The position numbers and the translations under genes were made by a program. Below the pieces are notes generated by a model. It was not told the origin of the DNA and searched no databases. It saw only the letters and a list, made by a program, of their open reading frames with translations. From assembly GCA_050084515.1 (NCBI GenBank), contig CM114273.1, forward strand, positions 39,308,001 to 39,372,000: a DNA stretch of 64,000 nucleotides, in the 5' to 3' direction. Positions 54,065-64,000 of this stretch are shown in pieces (the stretch's first letter is position 1; the number at the start of each line of letters is the position of its first letter). The stretch comes from Blasia pusilla (lineage: Eukaryota; Marchantiophyta; Marchantiopsida; Blasiales).

Positions 54065-56931
54065 CTAAGGACAACCCATTTCTCGAGTGGAGATGATGGG
54101 CGCGATCCGTAAGGAACAGTCGAACCTCTCACCCATAGCCCCATACATCTCTATGGCGAGGGGATGAAGATGTGTCCTCGTGTAGTCGATCAGAGATATG
54201 TGTCTTCTTTGCCGCCGCCGCCGCTCCTTGTAGCATTCGCCCTTGGGCCACCCACTTGGGCTCGCACCGCCCCGCGTAGGATCTGTGACTACCACGTCCG
54301 CCACAACCACCTCAGCCTCACGTGTCATGTAGAGATCGTCACGAATGAGGGAATCCCGCATGGAGTAGTGCCTCTCTCTCTGCACATGGAAGCCACTCTC
54401 GAGCAATCTGAACATGATATCCTTTGACCGCATCGTGAGTGGCTATCCTCTAACCCCCAATCGACAGCGTGCCAAATGCACACCAAGTGGATCCAGGCTC
54501 CGGCGACACTCGCAGTGTGTCGAACCAACCACCGATGGTTGGGGGAGGCCCAAGCGGAACCGCATCGCTGTGGTATAGGTAAGTGGTGCGACACGGAAAG
54601 CTGGAGAAGGGGCGCCCCTACCCATGAGCCCCCCTTTCCGGAGCAAGAGCGAATACGGGCCCTAACCTCCATGGGGATATTCCCGTCGGACATAGTGCCT
54701 CTAAAACTGCCTCAAAGTGGGCTTCCATCAAGGAAGATTGGAGCCAGGCCCGACCGGAGGTAACTAAGGAGGAGAAAGTGGGGAGAACGGCTCGGGCCTC
54801 AACTCGAAGGGAATCTCTACAAGTTGTGAGTGAAGACTGAAGTGGGAAAGAGCCATCCTCGACCGGGAGACGAGTGTAGAAGGAGCGGTCTATCTCTAAC
54901 CAAAAATCGGGAGCAAAGGAGGGGTGCCCTTTGTGGCCCAACTCCCTAAAAAAAGCGGAGGGCGCCACTAACTCGGTCGAGAGAAGACCTACTCCACCAA
55001 AAGAAATCGGCCAAGAGGCCTGTCTACGAGCTAACTCCCCCATGGGGCACTCTAAGGAGCCGGGTCCTAGAAGATCCCCAAACACCTGCATGAGCTTCCT
55101 ATCAAAGGATCTATATAGGGAAGAAAGGTGACTAGATGTCCAGGCAGTTCTAGTGAGGTAACCAGGTCTACGAGCAAAACAAGAAGAGAGAATGCCGAAG
55201 GCGACTTGAGGGTCACCAATCCTCGTAAGATCATCAACGTGGAGAAGATCCTCGGTAAGAGCCGCTGCCACGAAAGTCGATACAAAGTCCTGGCTCCCGA
55301 GCGGTACTCCCAAGACTCGAAGCCCTCCGACAGGTCGCAAGAAGCCGTCGGGTAAATGTAGATCATCACGTAGGCCTGATGGAGACCAAGCCTTGCACTT
55401 CCCCACCTTCACCGCCAGGCCGACACGTGCCAACTGTCTTTGAAAAGTGCTCGAATGCGGGGACAACCAGATCTCGGGACCAACAATATGAGTATCATCG
55501 CACAAATGAAGGGAACATGCAACCCGGGAAAGCCTCCACCGTAGAAAGAACCGCTCGATAATGAGCCACAACAAACAACGCGCCACCCTGGAGGGTCACC
55601 CCGACGAGTCCCGGTAGCAGACTCCAAGACCGTGACCTCCTCCTCGAATCAACCATGGTGGAAATAGAGGGCCGAAGGGGCCCCATAGAAAGCCTGCACA
55701 AAGGGAATGAGGCTCGCCATGGGGCCACCCGCATCCCTCAACTCTGTGAATATAGTAGCCCGAGATATCGAGTTGAAGGCGTTCTCCACGCCCACTTGGA
55801 GAACCACCCACTGGATGTACATCTAGACAAGCCCTCAAACCTAAGGCAACCGTCTCACATCCGGTGGCGTGGCAACTCCAAACGATGCGGACTCAGATGT
55901 GACTGGAAAGCCTCACGGAATTGCAAAGCGAGAGTACGACTCACCAACCGCAAGAGCACCTCACCTATGGCAATCGGACGGATACCACCACCCTCCTTTG
56001 ACAACGCCAAAAGTCGCCCCGCCCCTAATACTTGGGCCCTTCTTTGTTGGCACTCCCCTGAGCTAGGTGAGAGGCAACCTGAAGCAACTCGAGAAGCCGC
56101 TAGCGGTGTCCTCGGAAGGAAAGCAATCACGAAGGTGTTCGTACATCATACTGCAGACAAACCTCCGCCGCAATCCTCGGAGAACGCCCAGTGCCCGTGC
56201 AAAGAGGGACGGGTCAAGGCATATAGTCGCGGTCGTGGTGGAAGTCACGTGCAAAAGCTGGAATGTCAACCGCTGGATGAGGATGTAGCCTCGGAGGGCA
56301 TCGATGGTAAACTGAAGAAGGAGCCATGTCCATCGGGCGAAGAGCACGCGGCGACTCGCGAGTACTCACAGGCTCGCTTGATGTCCTACATCGCCGCAAC
56401 CTGGCCGCTCCAGGATCGTCGCCGGAAACCAGGTGAACTACTACCTCTGGCGAATGCCACAAACTCACTCTGCAGAGACTCCCAATCACCTCCTCGAAAG
56501 CGTCTCAGACGTGCTATAACCTCTCTATGACCGGCCTTCCCTCCCCGAGTGTAACGAAGACACCATCGTGGAAGGAGAAGTAGTAAGTACCAAGAGAGCT
56601 CATCCATAGGATCAAGGGCGATCCTAGCGAGCGGAGGTGGACAACGGCGGCAAATACATTCCAACGGGTGTGTATGTATTTGCTCGCACTTCGCAGGGTG
56701 TGAGGAGGATTGTGCCTTTCTGCCAAACTGTAGGCATTGCAGAGGTATCCATGAGGTCGAAAGTGAAGATTCGTGAGAGAACTCGCGGGAATTGACCGAT
56801 TTTTTGGTTTTGGTGCTAGGACACGTTAGTTTGTTAGCACCGGCTGTCGTGAGACTCATTGGTTTGTAAACGCCAGCCGTCGTGAGCTCAGCTTGTGATA
56901 CCGTCGAGTTTAGAAAAGGCACGGGCACCAA
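54065..56931 (-). pseudogene. Non-LTR retrotransposon: RT plus C-terminal endonuclease-like domain
   Basis: Minus-strand element in many frames. In order: an N-terminal part with RRFRGGDWESLQSEF (about 56460); RT palm GRLLALSKEGGGIRPIAIGE (about 56035); motif A region WVVLQVGVENAFNSISRA (about 55808-55756), where the catalytic Asp is Gly; a TGA near 55654; GTRRGDPPG (about 55610); motif C CDDTHIVGPE (about 55500) in a new frame; thumb-like LGVPLGSQDF and GDPQVAFGILSSC; RQASWPISFGGVGLLS (about 55010). A Cys/His segment CECRRSLDPLGVHLARC follows (about 54525) and then a C-terminal domain (54433-54065) with VVVADVVVTDP and HPLAIEMYGAMG, resembling the restriction-like endonuclease end of some non-LTR elements. 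Five or more frame changes and the motif A loss make it inactive. No poly-A tail or target duplication was located. Confidence 0.75.
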
Positions 56932-56939
56932 CCTTTAGG

Positions 56940-59500
56940 AAATCCCCTAAACTGCATTCAGGTTGATTGAGTTGCGTGTGCCTGTGGTAGGGATAACTCA
57001 CATCGATATATCACGGGTTTTCATAACAGTGACGATGCATGACATTGCGATCCCAATGGGGAATGGATTCATATGGAAATGGGAAAATGATTCCATTAAT
57101 AAAAATTAACTGAAAATTTAATTATTGGATGTTAACAAGAGAAGTAGATATTTTTTAAACTTTTATGAAATGATAGAATTTTTTAAGGGGGAGACATGAT
57201 TTAAATTTTTATGGAGGAGTGGAATTATTCATAGGAGTGGTGTGTTATTACTCTTTTAAATTTTAAAAAAGTGAAAGTTACATTTGAATTCTGAAATAAA
57301 AATATGTTTAGATGACTTTTAAAAAATCAATTTTTTGGGCAAGCTAGCTAGGTATTTTACCGGGAAGTATTAGGGCGTCTCATACTAGAGTCCGTTAGAG
57401 TCGCGAGGTACGATGGTGGCTTGGCTGTAAAAGAAGGACGGGGGACTTTTACGTCTGTTAGATGTTGTAAGTCTTAGTGACTGGTGCTTTTGTGATGTGA
57501 TGGAGTCTCAAAACCCGCAAAGCATCTCATTTGTTGCAAGTGCAACCTCCACACTCAACCACAGTCAACAGACGGGGTTGAAAATTTTCATATCTTTCTC
57601 GGACGTCCCATGTAGGCAGGGGACGTTAGAGGTGCGCGTCCACTTCCGACGGTACTCCGTTATGAAGGACGGAGTAAGACATAAAAAAAATTACGGAACT
57701 GAACATCTCGCCTTATGGCCATAACACTGCCGAGTTGAAATTGGGCTTGATATTCTTTACTTGACGTAGGGTAAATTCGTGATTTTTGCGCGTAAGCAAA
57801 GTTTTTACGAACTGGATCTACTACTGAATGGTGGCAGTGAAGGAAAAGTTCTTGTAGTGCTCGGGAATCCGTCTGGCCACTGTATACTCTGATCTGTTTC
57901 ACGGTCGAATTTCCAAATGCGGGGGTAGCACTTGTAGTACATTAACTTGAAAACAGAGTTAGCATTGGTTTGGAAGTCTACTTATCATGATAGCCACGGG
58001 AAGAGAGCCAGGTTACTGATTAGAATTAGTGATAAGATTTTACATCGGCCATGAAATAATGGTTTTCCTAATGTATGGTGAAATATGTAGATGATTCTCT
58101 GGAAGAGTAAACCATAACATTTTATAGCAGGGGAGTGATTTGGAGGGTATTTGAAAAATTGGTAGAGTAACCCCTAAAGGCCCACCACGCCATTTTTTGG
58201 CATTTAGGGCAAATTCTCCCGCAAGTCTCCCAAATTTCTTTTCAGGCGGAAAGTCATGTGGAAGTGCTGCTCACTTCCGGTGACGCAGTCCGATTCCCGA
58301 TCAGGCCTTTCTTTGCAGACCTAAAACATTGCCAAATTGGCAGGGTTGATAGAGGATTGTCCGACATATGTAGCATTGCTTTTGGGAGGTGAAATCTCCA
58401 CCTTGAACACATCCGCCCGAGGCTATATAGGCTTGGTTACGAACCTCGTTGCATGGAGTAAGAAGGTGCGATTGGGCTACAAGTGGCGAAAGAGGGTTTG
58501 CCGATGGACAAGAGGGTGAAGCCTGCGAACAAGGCTCTAAAGGCAGCAAGTGTCATATCACATCGTACACCCTTGGATTGCTACGCGGCAGGATGAGGGG
58601 GATAAAGGACGGGCGGGGAGGGGGATGGAGGCAAGTGGTAGGGGTGCCAAAGCTCACGTGTAGTGTGTAGCCATGTGTTGTCCGCAAGGGGCCAAAGTGT
58701 GGAGGCCCTTTATTCTTCATTGAAGTAGAGCCACCATCTCCCACCGGACAATGAATGGGAAATCCGGGGTTACGTGTAATGCAGCCTGCTAAAATCAGAA
58801 ATCATTTAAAATTCGTCGGGAAAAAACTGGTAGGGTTAGCCAGTTTTTCTTGTAAAAGTATCTGGAAAACCCGTTGGAAATCCGAATTCACCGATCCGGG
58901 CTATTAAACATCGGCAATGTACCGGTTCTCGAGAAAAAACTCTCCGGACTATGCCACCGGAGGACTATATGTAATGGCTCCGGGTTCAGGGTTCCTACTA
59001 GTTGGGAACCCATGAACCTTCTAATCTACCGACTATTCCCCTACCCACGACCTACAGTCTGACTATCGGATTCCGGAGCCCTATCTACTCCGACCCATCC
59101 TATTCCGACGATCCCCCTCCCACAGATATCCTATTTCGCTTCCTGTTTGGATATCCATCGGTAGATATCCCTGGTGGCGGACAAGAGAGCCCATCCTCAT
59201 CATGCATGGCTCGTGTGCCACTCCATCATGATGCATACGGAGCGATGCATACAGATTCCATCCGAGCATGCGTTTAGCAAGGTGGGAGTCTGGTAATGGA
59301 GCGTCTCCAAGTGGTGATGCCTTCACCTTCTCCCTTGTTTAACCCCAAAAAACAATGTCGCAGTGATCCAGTTCCTCCGCCAATACGGCACCTCCATGCA
59401 GATCCATGTCAAGAACCAATCCGCAGCATTGATCTAGGAGATCTGACGGTGCTATGAGAAAACAGAGAGAAGAATCGTATCCGTCCATCAAACCGATCCA
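56940..59500. other. No recognisable gene
   Basis: AT-rich up to about 57350, then mixed sequence. Short frames (for example 57497-57724, 58449-58670) lack domains and are not supported. Near 58750-58800 an AAATCCGGGGTTACGTGT motif and TTCCGG-like words resemble the leaders of the hAT-like units, so unit 3 may start about here. Confidence 0.5.
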
Positions 59501-61330
59501 AGGGCATGTACTAGTCAAAAAAATTTAGGGGCGTTTTAGAGCTAGTGGGTTTGAATGACCTCTCTCTATCTCCTGAGCCCTAAGCCGCATTGTCTTCGTC
59601 TCACACGGCCGCTCCGTGAAATAGTTTGCCGTTTCGGTCTGGAGTCCGCACCAATGAACGCATAGAACCGGGGCCACGAGTATAGATGGCCGGTTGAAAA
59701 TAGGAATTTCCGACCCCTGAAAGAATTTTCCGGCAGGGTTTCCGACAAACTCGCCGCCCCGTTCGGAAACTTGCCGCCCCGCTCGGAAACTGGCCCGTAT
59801 TTCCTTGTTCATGGCGGAGATGTGGCGGAAAATTCACCTTCCCGGTACAAAGTGGTCGGTTTTCTCCTGGCAACGGTTTTCAGCATGTCGGAATGTTCCC
59901 CGGGGGGCTTTCGGGTACCGGAAAACACGCAATCCGCATCAACCGTCAGATGAGAGGCCTGGACAATCTCCTCCCTCCATACTAGGGCTGTAGCGGCTGC
60001 TGGCAAGGGCCTTGGGGGCTGCTGGGGCATTCGGGGAATGGGGGTACCTGGCTGCGGGAGGCAGCGGGACCATCATTCGACTTTTCCACCTTCGCTGAGT
60101 TCGCTCACAGCGTCCTGACTCCTGCGGCTCCCGAGTCCCGAGTCCCGAGTCCCGAGTCCCGCCTCACTCGTCCTCTCAGGCCTCACTCGTCCTCTCGGGC
60201 CTCGGCTCCAGCCTCACTCGTCCTCTCGGGCCTCGACTCTTTGGCACTTTTTCGATCTTCTATGTGACAGTTTCGGCCCAGTGACTCTTGACTCAGCTGA
60301 TTTTTACTCCTCTTTGTGCGAGTTTGTGTCGCAACACGGCCTCCTGCGTCCCGCGGCTCCCGCCTTACTCGTCCTTTCGGGCCTCGGCTCCGCCTCAGTC
60401 GTCTTCTCGGGCCTCGACTCCTCACGTTTTTGGCACTTTTTTGCTCTTTTTGTGATAGTTTGGGTCTAGCGACTCTGGATTTAGCTGATTTTTGCTCGTG
60501 TTTGTGACAGTTTGTGTCGCCACAAGGCCTCCTGCGTCCCGCGGCTCCCGCCTCACTCGTCCTCTCGGGCCTCGACTCCTCACGTTTTTGGCACTTTTTT
60601 GCTCTTTTTGTGACAATTTGGGTCTAGCGACTCTCGACTCAACTTCTTTTTGCTTGTCTTTGTGACAGTGTGTCTCTTGCGACTCTTGCCTGCAAATTGT
60701 CACAACTCTCGCTCTTGTTTTTTTTTTTTCCCGGCTCACATCATATTCTTGCCCGCAGACTGTCACAGTTTCAATCCGCCCCGGGGTCTACATTGCAGAG
60801 CCGCTATAGTTCTTGGGAACTTCTCTTGTTCATGTCTTCTTCTATTCTTCTTTGTATTGTTCTTGGCTTATAAACCCATAGCTCGGGTGAATCATTTCCC
60901 TTCAAGGCCTCCATTGTTCTATGGTTTTCCTTGCCTCAGTTGCTTTCGTACCGAGTTTGAATGTTCGGCGTATTTAGTCAACAGCTTGGTTTACACTACT
61001 AGCTTCCAGCAGCAACCGAGATTGCATCGTGCTGATTTGTGCACTTGCAGTCTTGCATGAGCCGGATTTGAGTTTTTTTTTCGCATGAGCAGAGTTTTGG
61101 GCCGTTCTTTGTTTGCACTTAGTATCATTGTAAAGAAGAAGGGGTTGCCTTTAGGCCACAACTCTACTTGTTGCCTTTGGTCTCCTGGCCGCATGTTTCT
61201 TTAGTTCAAGGTAGTGAAGTTGTATCTGTTCTGTTCTGTTCTGTTCTATTCTGTTCTGGTTTAGGGTTAGGTTCTCGATTGTGACTTGACATAGACAGGG
61301 GAAGGGGGGAGGGTGAGACATCATCTTCAG
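59500..61330 (+). repeat. GC-rich leader of hAT-like unit 3 with tandem repeats
   Basis: Starts with TTCCGGCAGGGTTTCCGAC-like sequence (59730; compare TTTCCGGCAGGGTTCTGAC at 43603 in unit 1). GAGTCCC repeats lie at 60132-60160. Three units of about 150-190 bp (60200-60690) share CCTCACTCGTCCTCTCGGG, TTTTTGGCACTTTTTTGCTC and TTGTGACAGTTTGTGTCGC. A (TTCTG)n run is at 61222-61258. No supported coding frame. Confidence 0.65.
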
Positions 61331-63580
61331 ATGGCCAAGAGACATAGAACTATGAGTGAAATGTTACACAAAGATTGTAGTCAATTATTTTCAGAAGAGT
61401 CAAACAGGTCAGGCTCATCAGATGGAAAGGAAGTAGATACATCCAATGGACCTTTGGGAAGCATAGCCGATAAGAATCGACATGCATGGAAGGACATGTG
61501 GTACTCTCTATTTGATTGGATAGAATTTCATGTAGAAAGCGGTAGGATTTTCTGCAAAGTTTGTAGACAGGGAAAGGGTAAGAGCTCGTTTGCAAGGGAC
61601 CGTGCCATAAACTGTAAGGTCTCGGCCTTCACAGATCATGGAAAATCTAATGAGCATATGAAGCTCTCTTGGGCTACTAACATAGGGAACAGGTCCATGG
61701 CCAAGGCCATTGCAACTACTAATAGAACTTGTGATGTAGCTTTATTGACTTTATTTAAGTCTGCATATTTCATTGCAAGGGAAGCCTTGCCTTTTGTGAA
61801 ATTCCCAAATTTGTGTAAGTTGTTATGTTCTGTGAATGCCCCATTGACTAGAGAGTTGTACCAGGATGAGAAGAGTTGTGCTGATATGTGCTTTTACATC
61901 AGCCAAGTTCTTCTCAGAAGGACCCTTAGTAAAGTGCTGAAGTCTCATTTTTTCGGGATTATGATAGATGAATCCACGGATATTTTTGTAACAGGGCACT
62001 TGGTTGTATTTGTAACGTACTTAGAAGAGGGCCAGGTTCAGAGTTCATTTCTAGGATTGATGCAATGTCCATAGAAGTGCTCCAATGCTATTACTAGTAC
62101 TCTTTTGGAGTTGATAAAGGATTCATGGCTTGAGAGTACAAAAATGGTAGCTTTTGGCTCTGACGGAGCCTCAACCATGGTTGGAAGTCAAAATGGGGTA
62201 GCCTCTCAACTGAAGCAGAAGGTAAACCCCTTTTTGCTCTCTGTGCATTGTGTAGCACATAGGACCAATTTGGCTGCTTTGACAGCAGCCAAAACACCAA
62301 CTTGCAAGGAGACATCAAGAGATATAGACTCCATCTTGAATGCTATAGCTGGATATTTTAGGATATCTTCCAAGAGGAAGTGTGCTCTTGCAACATTGCA
62401 AGAGAAACTCAATGACTCCCAAAGGGTTATGAAAAGGTATCATAAAATTCGTTGGTTGTCACGTTGGCAAGCAGTGACTACATTGTGTGATTCGTTGGAA
62501 TCTGTTCTTAGGTATTTCAGGGATATTTTGCCTTCCGAGGATGACGGTAATGCTACTAATCTATACAACAAGTTGAGATCATTTCAAATGATCTACCCAT
62601 TGTATTTTCTGGCTGATATTTTGTCAATTCTTGCAAACTTGAGCAAAGTTTTTCAATACAAATTTGTAGATGTTAGTACTATTGGCAGCATACTGAATTC
62701 TGAAATTGCTTCCATTACAATGAATTTTGTGATGGAAAGCCATGACTTAAATGCTTCTACTTTCTCAGAAGATAGAGGGTACCATATTTTGCCTGATTTT
62801 GGCCCCCCTGGAGGATATCTGAAGCGCCTGCAATCTAAGATAAGGGGTAGAAAGTTCCATAGCATAGAGATGGTGAGAGATGAGACGGGAAAGGACTTGG
62901 AATCTACTTTAACCTTTCAAAAGAATTTTTCAGAGAGTGTATGTGCAGGTTTACATGACCGGTTCAAAGATAACAATTTGATTGGTGCAATGAGGGTATT
63001 GAATCCTCTTCACATGCCTTCAAGGCAAGTAGGGCTGAATAGTTGGGGTTGTAAGGAGGTAGATGAGTTATGTGCACATTTTGGAGTGGCACTACCACTG
63101 AGGGGTCATTTGCAGCCCGCTCTTATAAACCCTGGAGAAGTGAAACATGAATTTCAGTCATTCAAGCTCATGTCCACAACTGAGTGGAAAGACCGAAACT
63201 TTCGAGACTTGTGGGCTATGGTAAGTTGGAGTCCATCTTTGCAATGTAAGTTTTATAACCTACTTGTGTTAGCTAATATTGCTAGAGTACAATGTGTGAG
63301 TACAGCTATTTGTGAGAGAGCTTTCTCTATTCAGAATAGTATTAAGACTAAAAGTCGTAATAGATTGATGACAAAACATTTGGATGCTGTACTTAGGATT
63401 TCCTTAAAGGGGCTAGTACCTGATTATGAGGATCTCTTGGTTGAATCAATAGTACTTTGGAAGAATTCTGCAAACTTTAGATATGTATATTCGAACCCTG
63501 AGAAGTATATTGTTGATCCTTCAATAGAAGCAACAAATGAGGTTGAGAATGCTGCAAGTCCATCTATTCTAGATGTTTAA
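61331..63580 (+). pseudogene. hAT-like transposase, unit 3 (single in-frame stop)
   Basis: Homologue of unit 1. Start MAKRHRTM at 61331. The finger is complete (FCKVC ... DHGKSNEH). The core has FGIMIDESTDIFVTGHL, then one TAG at 62072-62074 (after LGLMQCP) where unit 2 has GAG. The same frame then continues to 63580 with FGSDGASTMVG, HCVAHRTNLAA, RKFHSIEMVRDETGKDLE and CVSTAICERAFSIQN. Apart from this stop the 749-codon frame is intact, including the segment that is out of frame in unit 1. It is therefore the least altered copy. The stop is a transversion (G to T) rather than a C-to-T change. Confidence 0.85.
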
Positions 63581-63621
63581 GATAGTGGTGGAAGAGAGAA
63601 GGGGGGGGGGGGACCCTTTTG

Positions 63622-63659
63622 TAATACCTTGGAGCTTTTCATGGAGCTTCAAGTATTAT
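63622..63659 (+). other. Conserved 3' hairpin, unit 3 (imperfect)
   Basis: TAATACCTTGGAGCT (63622-63636) pairs with AGCTTCAAGTATTA (63645-63658) with one bulge. Same position as in units 1 and 2, following a run of 12 or more G (63601-63612). Confidence 0.7.
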
Positions 63660-63670
63660 GGAGGGGTAAG

Positions 63671-63725
63671 ATCCTTGGCTCCCAACTGGTGGGAGGCCTG
63701 GCCAGGTTCAAATCCTGCCAAGGAT
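63671..63725 (+). ncRNA. tRNA-like fold with B-box, unit 3, first copy
   Basis: 55 nt: ATCCTTGGC ... GCCAAGGAT closing stem, CTCCC AACTGGT GGGAG arm, T-arm CAGG TTCAAAT CCTG. GGTTCAAATCC is a near-consensus Pol III B-box. Confidence 0.65.
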
Positions 63726-63805
63726 ATGTTAGAAGAGTGAAAGGATCATAGGGGCAGCCTATGCAAAGAAATTCACAATAAGGAATGAGATTTTAATTGC
63801 ATATA

Positions 63806-63860
63806 ATCCTTGGTTCCCAAAGGGTGGGAGGCTTGGCCAGGTTCAAATCCTGCCAAGGAT
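63806..63860 (+). ncRNA. tRNA-like fold with B-box, unit 3, second copy
   Basis: A second 55-nt copy, 135 bp downstream, ATCCTTGGT...CCAAGGAT with arm TTCCC AAAGGGT GGGAG (T-G pair kept) and an identical T-arm. It occurs without the long hairpin, so the tRNA-like element can duplicate separately. Confidence 0.65.
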
Positions 63861-64000
63861 GTGAAAGGAATTTCCAACTTGAAGCCTTGAAGGTGTGCAA
63901 ATGAGAGTGCAAAATGGAGAGAAAAATAGAGTTGAAGAGTTGGAAACGGGAAATAAAATTTCCGGGAAGATTTTCAAGCCGTCGGAAATTGGGGGCCCGC
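63861..64000 (+). other. Tail of unit 3, runs off the window
   Basis: A purine-rich tail ending in AAATTTCCGGGAAG and TCGGAAATT, comparable to the CCGG-rich tails after units 1 and 2. The right boundary of the unit lies outside the window. Confidence 0.5.

Noticed and set aside
55655-56530. 291-residue plus-strand frame opposite the reverse transcriptase
   Set aside because: It is the complement of the RT region; the minus strand shows RT motifs in order, so this frame is a shadow.
57497-58670. Small frames between the non-LTR element and unit 3
   Set aside because: Short, without domains, and with no homologous copy in the window.

Overview
The window looks like transposon-rich nuclear DNA of a plant, and I find no convincing host gene in it. 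The plant signs are CCCTAAA-type telomere-like repeats (about 22.4-22.95 kb), a Copia primer binding site matching plant initiator-Met tRNA, UBN2-type Copia gag, MULE-like transposase with a SWIM finger, and spliceable introns with GT..AG borders. The mix of families (BED-finger hAT-like genes of the ZNF862/KIAA1586 type, a DUF7869-like gene, a PHD-finger gypsy integrase) suggests a non-seed plant such as a bryophyte; that is inference only.

Layout. 0-3.4 kb: decayed Copia 5' end (PBS, gag with four stops) cut by a gypsy LTR fragment. 3.4-17 kb: the most unusual region. A MULE-like/SWIM transposase gene (minus, 7702-4180) and a second gene (plus, from 8059) diverge from one TATA-containing intergenic region. 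A second copy of the second gene lies in inverted orientation (16056-10341), giving a large inverted duplication centred near 10,340. The second gene encodes a coiled coil, a ParB/sulfiredoxin-like DGNHR domain and a C-terminal segment resembling an amino-methyltransferase. Introns of both genes are packed with 27-bp palindromes. A solo gypsy LTR (12471-13698) splits the inverted copy. 17-22 kb: a DUF7869-like transposon gene, interrupted by a 1.44-kb hAT-like non-autonomous element (19896-21339) with a perfect 8-bp target duplication, which itself contains a 562-bp MITE. 22.4-25.7 kb: telomere-like repeats, then AT-rich DNA.

25.7-39.7 kb: a gypsy integrase fragment with a PHD-like finger (minus); a plus-strand copy of the MULE-like gene whose SWIM part is locally inverted; the 3' half of a second gypsy element (minus), with pol, an extra coiled-coil ORF after pol, polypurine tract and 3' LTR; and the 3' half of another MULE-like gene that cuts into the gypsy reverse transcriptase. 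39.7-43.3 kb: mostly non-coding, with a 296-bp MITE (42023-42318).

43.3-64 kb: three diverged copies of one unit. Each has a long GC-rich leader with tandem repeats, a hAT-like transposase ORF (45244-47448 open; 50351-52605 frameshifted; 61331-63580 with one stop), and a conserved 3' tail made of a long hairpin followed by a 54-55-nt tRNA-like fold with a Pol III B-box. Between units 2 and 3 lies a decayed non-LTR retrotransposon (minus, 56931-54065).

Almost every coding element is damaged. In the LTR elements the premature stops mostly fit C-to-T (or G-to-A) changes at Gln and Trp codons, as expected of old methylated repeats. The second gene of the 3.4-17 kb element and the palindrome arrays in its introns are the best candidates for an undescribed system.
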